Of a DNA stretch of 9,928 nt, positions 7,430-9,928 are shown piece after piece; within the stretch, counting starts at the first letter, position 1, and each line of letters begins with the position of its first letter. The DNA comes from Pseudomonadota bacterium. Its GTDB lineage: Bacteria; Pseudomonadota; Gammaproteobacteria; Burkholderiales; Ferrovaceae. The DNA is taken from assembly GCA_021828745.1 (NCBI GenBank), contig JAJZDE010000045.1:1-9928 (forward strand). The letters run 5' to 3'. Made by a program: the position numbers and the translations under genes. Under the pieces are notes generated by a model. That model was not told the origin of the DNA and did no database searches. It was given only the letters and a program-made list of their open reading frames with translations.

Positions 7430-7702
7430 ATGAAGAATAGAATCTTTCGCGTCACCCATATGGCTCCAGGAGAATCCGGCACCATCACCCAGGTCAGCCT
7501 GGACGAGGGAGCAGATGTCCGTCTGGGCGAGGATGGCGTGCGCCGCCTCGTGGAACTGGGCTTCATCCCTGGGGAGCATCTGCGCGTGATCCGACGCGGT
7601 TTCCCCAGCGGCGACCCCATTGCTGTACGGGTGGGGAATTCCACTTTCGCCTTGCGCAGAATCGAAGCGGCAGCAATCAAAGTCATTCGGGACGATGCAT
7701 GA
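7430..7702 (+). CDS. feoA: FeoA, SH3-like accessory protein of ferrous iron transport
   Basis: FeoA is a small cytoplasmic beta-barrel protein needed for FeoB-mediated Fe(II) uptake, probably by contacting FeoB. From the ATG at 7430 it has 90 residues, a normal length. MAPGESGTITQV at 11-22 forms the first strands. VRRLVELGFIPGEHLRVIRRGFPSGDP at 37-63 contains the family core L-x-LG-x-xPG followed by the GDP turn. IAVRVGNSTFALRRIEAAAIKV at 64-85 is the closing barrel segment. The open frame extends upstream to 7166 but there crosses the divergent promoter region and the 5' end of mraZ, so the long form is not credible. A GTG at 7421 could add three residues. The stop overlaps the feoB start as ATGA, showing coupling to the transporter. 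Confidence 0.93.
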   Translation: MKNRIFRVTHMAPGESGTITQVSLDEGADVRLGEDGVRRLVELGFIPGEHLRVIRRGFPSGDPIAVRVGNSTFALRRIEAAAIKVIRDDA

Positions 7703-9564
7703 GTCATTCCACGGTTGCCGCACTGGTCGGAGCTCCCAATTGCGGGAAAACCGCCCTATTCAACCGACTCACGGGAAGCCATCAGAAAGTGGCCAACTAC
7801 GCAGGCGTCACCGTGGAACGTAAGGAAGGCTTTCTCACTTCACCTCAAGGCAAACGAATTCAAATCGTGGACTTGCCAGGCACCTATAGCCTGACTCCCA
7901 CTTCTCTCGATGAATCCATCACGCGCCGGGCCGTCCTAGGCCAGTTACAGGAGGAAATCCCGCCGGAATTGCTCGTCTGCGTGGTGGATGCCACCAACCT
8001 GCGCCTGCACCTGCGTCTGGTGCTGGAACTGAAGCGCCTGGGCCGTCCTCTGGTTCTGGCCCTCAACATGATGGATCTGGCGCGCAGCCATGGCATCCTC
8101 ATCGATGTTCCCGCCTTGTCCCGCGAACTCGATCTGCCCGTGGTGGAAACCGTCGCGGTGGACAGTGGAGGAGCAGCGAATCTGGTGGCCTTTATCGACC
8201 AGAACACGCCTTTCGCCGTCCCTGCCGGACCCGTCGCCTGGAAAGATCCGAACCCTCAGGAACTACAGTCCCTTCAGTTGCGCGTACGCGCCATTCTGGC
8301 AGCGACCTGTGATGAATCGAAGCGCGATGACCACTGGAACGAGCGTATCGATCGGGTGATCATGCACCCCCTGTGGGGAATGCTCATTCTCGCCCTGATC
8401 CTGTTCCTGACTTTTCAGGCGGTTTTCACCTGGGCTACCATTCCCATGGACCTGATCAAGGGAATGGTCGGAATGGCCGTGAACTGGGTGCACCAGATCT
8501 TGCCCGCAGGCCTGTTGCGCAGCCTTCTGGCCGATGGAGTCCTGAATGGTGCCGGCAGCGTATTGATGTTCCTGCCCCAAATCCTGATCCTGTTTGCCTT
8601 CATCCTGGCCTTGGAGGACTCGGGCTACCTGCCTCGGGCAGCTTTCCTGCTGGACCGCGTCATGGGTACCGTCGGTTTGTCCGGACGCTCCTTCATCCCG
8701 CTTTTGTCAAGTTTTGCCTGTGCCATTCCCGGCATCATGGCCACGCGTACCATCCAAAATCCAAAGGATCGCCTGACTACCATCCTGATTGCGCCCCTGA
8801 TGACATGTTCGGCCCGTCTTCCCGTCTACGCCCTGTTGATTTCAGCATTCATTCCCAATCGACCGGTGCTGGGCCTGTTCAACCTGCAAGGCATGGTTTT
8901 GTTCCTTCTTTACTGTGCGGGAATCCTTTCGGCCATGGGCATTGCCCTGATCATGAAACAACGTACCCGCCATCGTTACCAGGCCTTGATGATGGAACTC
9001 CCCGCCTACCGCTTGCCCAACCTGCGCAATCTGGTCATGGGACTGGTGGAACGGGGGGCTCTGTTCGTCATGCGCACGGGCACTATCATCCTGCCCATCA
9101 CCGTCGTCATCTGGTTTTTAAGTGCTTTCCCTCCTCCTCCCGCAGGCTTGGTCGGTCCCGCCATCCGCCACAGTTTTGCAGGCATGATCGGCCAGGCCCT
9201 CGGGGGGATTTTTGCGCCCATCGGATTCAACTGGCAAATCTGTATTGCTCTGATTCCAGGAATGGTTGCCCGGGAAGTGGCGGTAGGAGCATTGGGTACG
9301 GTTTATTCCCTGTCGGGTGAAGGAGGCAACAGCGTCAGCGATGCGCTCGCCCCCGTGCTCGCTCATTCCTGGAGTTTGCCGACGGCCTTGGCCTTGCTGG
9401 CCTGGTACGTCTATGCCCCCCAATGTGTCGCCACCTTGAGTGCGGTACGGCGTGAAACCGGCTCCTGGCGAATCCCCTCTTTCATGCTCGCCTATCTCTT
9501 CGGACTGGCTTACGGAGGGGCGTTCATTACCTATCATGTCGCACTGGCCTTCACAGGAGAATAA
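7699..9564 (+). CDS. feoB: FeoB, ferrous iron transporter with N-terminal G domain
   Basis: FeoB is the inner membrane Fe(II) permease. It has 621 residues, well short of E. coli FeoB (about 770). The GTPase domain is at about 5-170: G1 GAPNCGKT 11-18, G2 Thr38 in GVTVE, G3 DLPG 58-61, G4 NMMD 123-126 and a G5-like VDSGGAANL 154-162. A helical, polar linker (about 185-220) resembles the guanine dissociation inhibitor region. Some eight hydrophobic segments follow from 225. The two Gate regions are recognisable: SFACAIPGIMATRTI at 338-352 with PLMTCSARLPVY at 366-377, and PGMVAREVAVGALGTVYS at 520-537. Cys341 and Cys370 sit in Gate-type contexts, and Cys576 lies in a late membrane segment. The C-terminus ends soon after the last membrane segment. 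The next gene starts three bases after the stop codon. Confidence 0.96.
   Translation: MSHSTVAALVGAPNCGKTALFNRLTGSHQKVANYAGVTVERKEGFLTSPQGKRIQIVDLPGTYSLTPTSLDESITRRAVLGQLQEEIPPELLVCVVDATNLRLHLRLVLELKRLGRPLVLALNMMDLARSHGILIDVPALSRELDLPVVETVAVDSGGAANLVAFIDQNTPFAVPAGPVAWKDPNPQELQSLQLRVRAILAATCDESKRDDHWNERIDRVIMHPLWGMLILALILFLTFQAVFTWATIPMDLIKGMVGMAVNWVHQILPAGLLRSLLADGVLNGAGSVLMFLPQILILFAFILALEDSGYLPRAAFLLDRVMGTVGLSGRSFIPLLSSFACAIPGIMATRTIQNPKDRLTTILIAPLMTCSARLPVYALLISAFIPNRPVLGLFNLQGMVLFLLYCAGILSAMGIALIMKQRTRHRYQALMMELPAYRLPNLRNLVMGLVERGALFVMRTGTIILPITVVIWFLSAFPPPPAGLVGPAIRHSFAGMIGQALGGIFAPIGFNWQICIALIPGMVAREVAVGALGTVYSLSGEGGNSVSDALAPVLAHSWSLPTALALLAWYVYAPQCVATLSAVRRETGSWRIPSFMLAYLFGLAYGGAFITYHVALAFTGE
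9555..9560 (+). promoter_or_regulatory. Ribosome binding site of the small Cys-rich gene
   Basis: AGGAGA overlaps the last codons of feoB, six bases before the ATG at 9567. This is an ideal spacing and the main direct evidence that the 54-codon frame is translated. Confidence 0.75.
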
Positions 9565-9566
9565 CC

Positions 9567-9731
9567 ATGTGGGATACCCTGATCACCCTGGCCATCGTGG
9601 CCGCCGCCATCGTTTACTCGATACGCCGTGTTTTTTTCAGTTCCCATTGCGCAGGCAAGGACTGCAAAAGGTGCAGCCCCCCACGAAATCCAGTCACTGA
9701 ACCCAAGGAAGGTGGGAAAGTCGATCTATAA
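9567..9731 (+). CDS. FeoB-associated Cys-rich small membrane protein
   Basis: This 54-residue frame starts two bases after the feoB stop. Residues about 3-19 form one hydrophobic helix (TLITLAIVAAAIVYSI). A basic Arg20-Arg21 stop follows, then a cysteine cluster C28-x4-C33-x2-C36, and a polar tail rich in Pro, Lys and Glu. Size, architecture and place directly after feoB match the FeoB-associated Cys-rich membrane proteins (Pfam FeoB_associated). Their role is not established; metal handling at the cytoplasmic mouth of FeoB is a guess. The positive-inside rule puts the cysteines in the cytoplasm. It is not recognisable as FeoC, which has a winged-helix fold. The last six or seven codons and the stop overlap the 3' end of rnpB on the other strand. 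A T7 run is at 9631-9637. Confidence 0.8.
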   Translation: MWDTLITLAIVAAAIVYSIRRVFFSSHCAGKDCKRCSPPRNPVTEPKEGGKVDL

Positions 9732-9928
9732 GCCGGGTTCTGTCGAGGACAGTCATTCCTCTAGGCCGTCAGTTACCTGACGGCTCCAGCAACCTACCCG
9801 GAAGCAGCGCGAGCCACGCCAACGCTTCCCTATTTGGTCTTGCTCCGGATGGGGTTTAACTTGCCGTCAGCGTTGCCGCCTCCGCGGTGCGCTCTTACCG
9901 CACCTTTTCACCCTTGCCGTCATCCTTG
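9711..9928 (-). ncRNA. rnpB: RNase P RNA, class A (3' part; 5' part beyond window)
   Basis: This is the catalytic RNA that removes 5' leaders from pre-tRNAs. About 218 of an expected 350-400 bases are visible, reading leftwards. Blocks shared with E. coli M1 RNA by recall are GGTAAGAGCGCACCG, CCGGAGCAAGACCAAATAGG, CGGGTAGG, GGCCTAGAGGAATGACTGTC and GACAGAACCCGGCTTAT. P14 is GCG-GCAA-CGC. P18 is a perfect 8-bp stem (9765-9772 with 9777-9784) closed by a GTAA tetraloop. The terminal GATCGACTTTCCC should be the 3' strand of P1, followed by a short ACC tail, which puts the 3' end near 9711; this is uncertain by a few bases. The L15 loop reads GTTAAAC where E. coli has GGTAAAC. No clear terminator follows. 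The 3' end overlaps the small feo gene. Confidence 0.95.

Noticed and set aside
7166..7702. A 178-codon version of feoA starting at 7166
   Set aside because: The extra 88 residues are antisense to mraZ and cross both predicted promoters. FeoA homology and a strong ribosome binding site begin only near 7411-7430.
8373..9320. A 315-codon frame inside feoB in another plus-strand frame
   Set aside because: It overlaps the highly conserved membrane part of FeoB. Its sequence is Pro/His/Gly-rich and low in membrane character, typical of an out-of-frame reading.
9440..9700. An 86-codon plus-strand frame across the feoB end
   Set aside because: It competes with both feoB and the 54-codon Cys-rich gene, lacks a placed ribosome binding site and has no recognisable features.
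9765..9784. Perfect 8-bp hairpin that could be a terminator of the feo operon
   Set aside because: It is the P18 stem with a GTAA tetraloop of RNase P RNA on the opposite strand, and no T tract follows on the plus strand.
1..9928. CRISPR array, insertion sequence, prophage, toxin-antitoxin or other undescribed system
   Set aside because: No spaced direct repeats beyond the mraZ operator, no terminal inverted repeats and no transposase, integrase or nuclease-like frames were seen. Nearly all the sequence is explained by known housekeeping and iron uptake genes.

Overview
The window looks like chromosomal housekeeping DNA from a proteobacterium, most likely a betaproteobacterium or a close relative. 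FtsL, RsmH and MraZ read as beta-type by recall, MurE carries the DNPR motif of a meso-diaminopimelate adder (Gram-negative peptidoglycan), and the RNase P RNA is class A. The lineage call is by family recognition only. No phage, insertion sequence, CRISPR array or defence gene is visible, and every gene belongs to a known family.

Left part, minus strand (1-7224): the start of the division and cell wall (dcw) cluster, reading leftwards as mraZ-rsmH-ftsL-ftsI-murE-murF-mraY, with mraY running off the left edge. Four consecutive junctions (rsmH/ftsL, ftsL/ftsI, ftsI/murE, murE/murF) are ATGA stop/start overlaps, so this is one tightly coupled operon. It is headed by a strong sigma70-like promoter (TTGACC, 17-bp spacer, TATAGT) and a helically phased row of TGGGN-type repeats that fits the MraZ operator.

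Middle (7225-7429): a 205-bp divergent control region. The mraZ promoter fires left. A weaker promoter overlapped by a candidate Fur box fires right into feoA.

Right part, plus strand (7430-9731): a ferrous iron uptake operon of feoA, feoB (ATGA overlap) and a 54-residue Cys-rich single-pass membrane protein of the FeoB-associated type. The last gene runs into the 3' end of rnpB (minus strand, from about 9711 to beyond the right edge), which is convergent with it.

The dcw genes build lipid II precursors (MurE, MurF, MraY) and the septal synthase and its regulator (FtsI, FtsL). MraZ controls the operon and RsmH modifies 16S rRNA. The feo genes form an iron-responsive cassette between rnpB and mraZ, two loci that are direct neighbours in some other proteobacteria. 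I see no undescribed system. The most useful leads are the feo insertion, the small gene overlapping rnpB, the mraZ operator and an altered L15 motif in the RNase P RNA.
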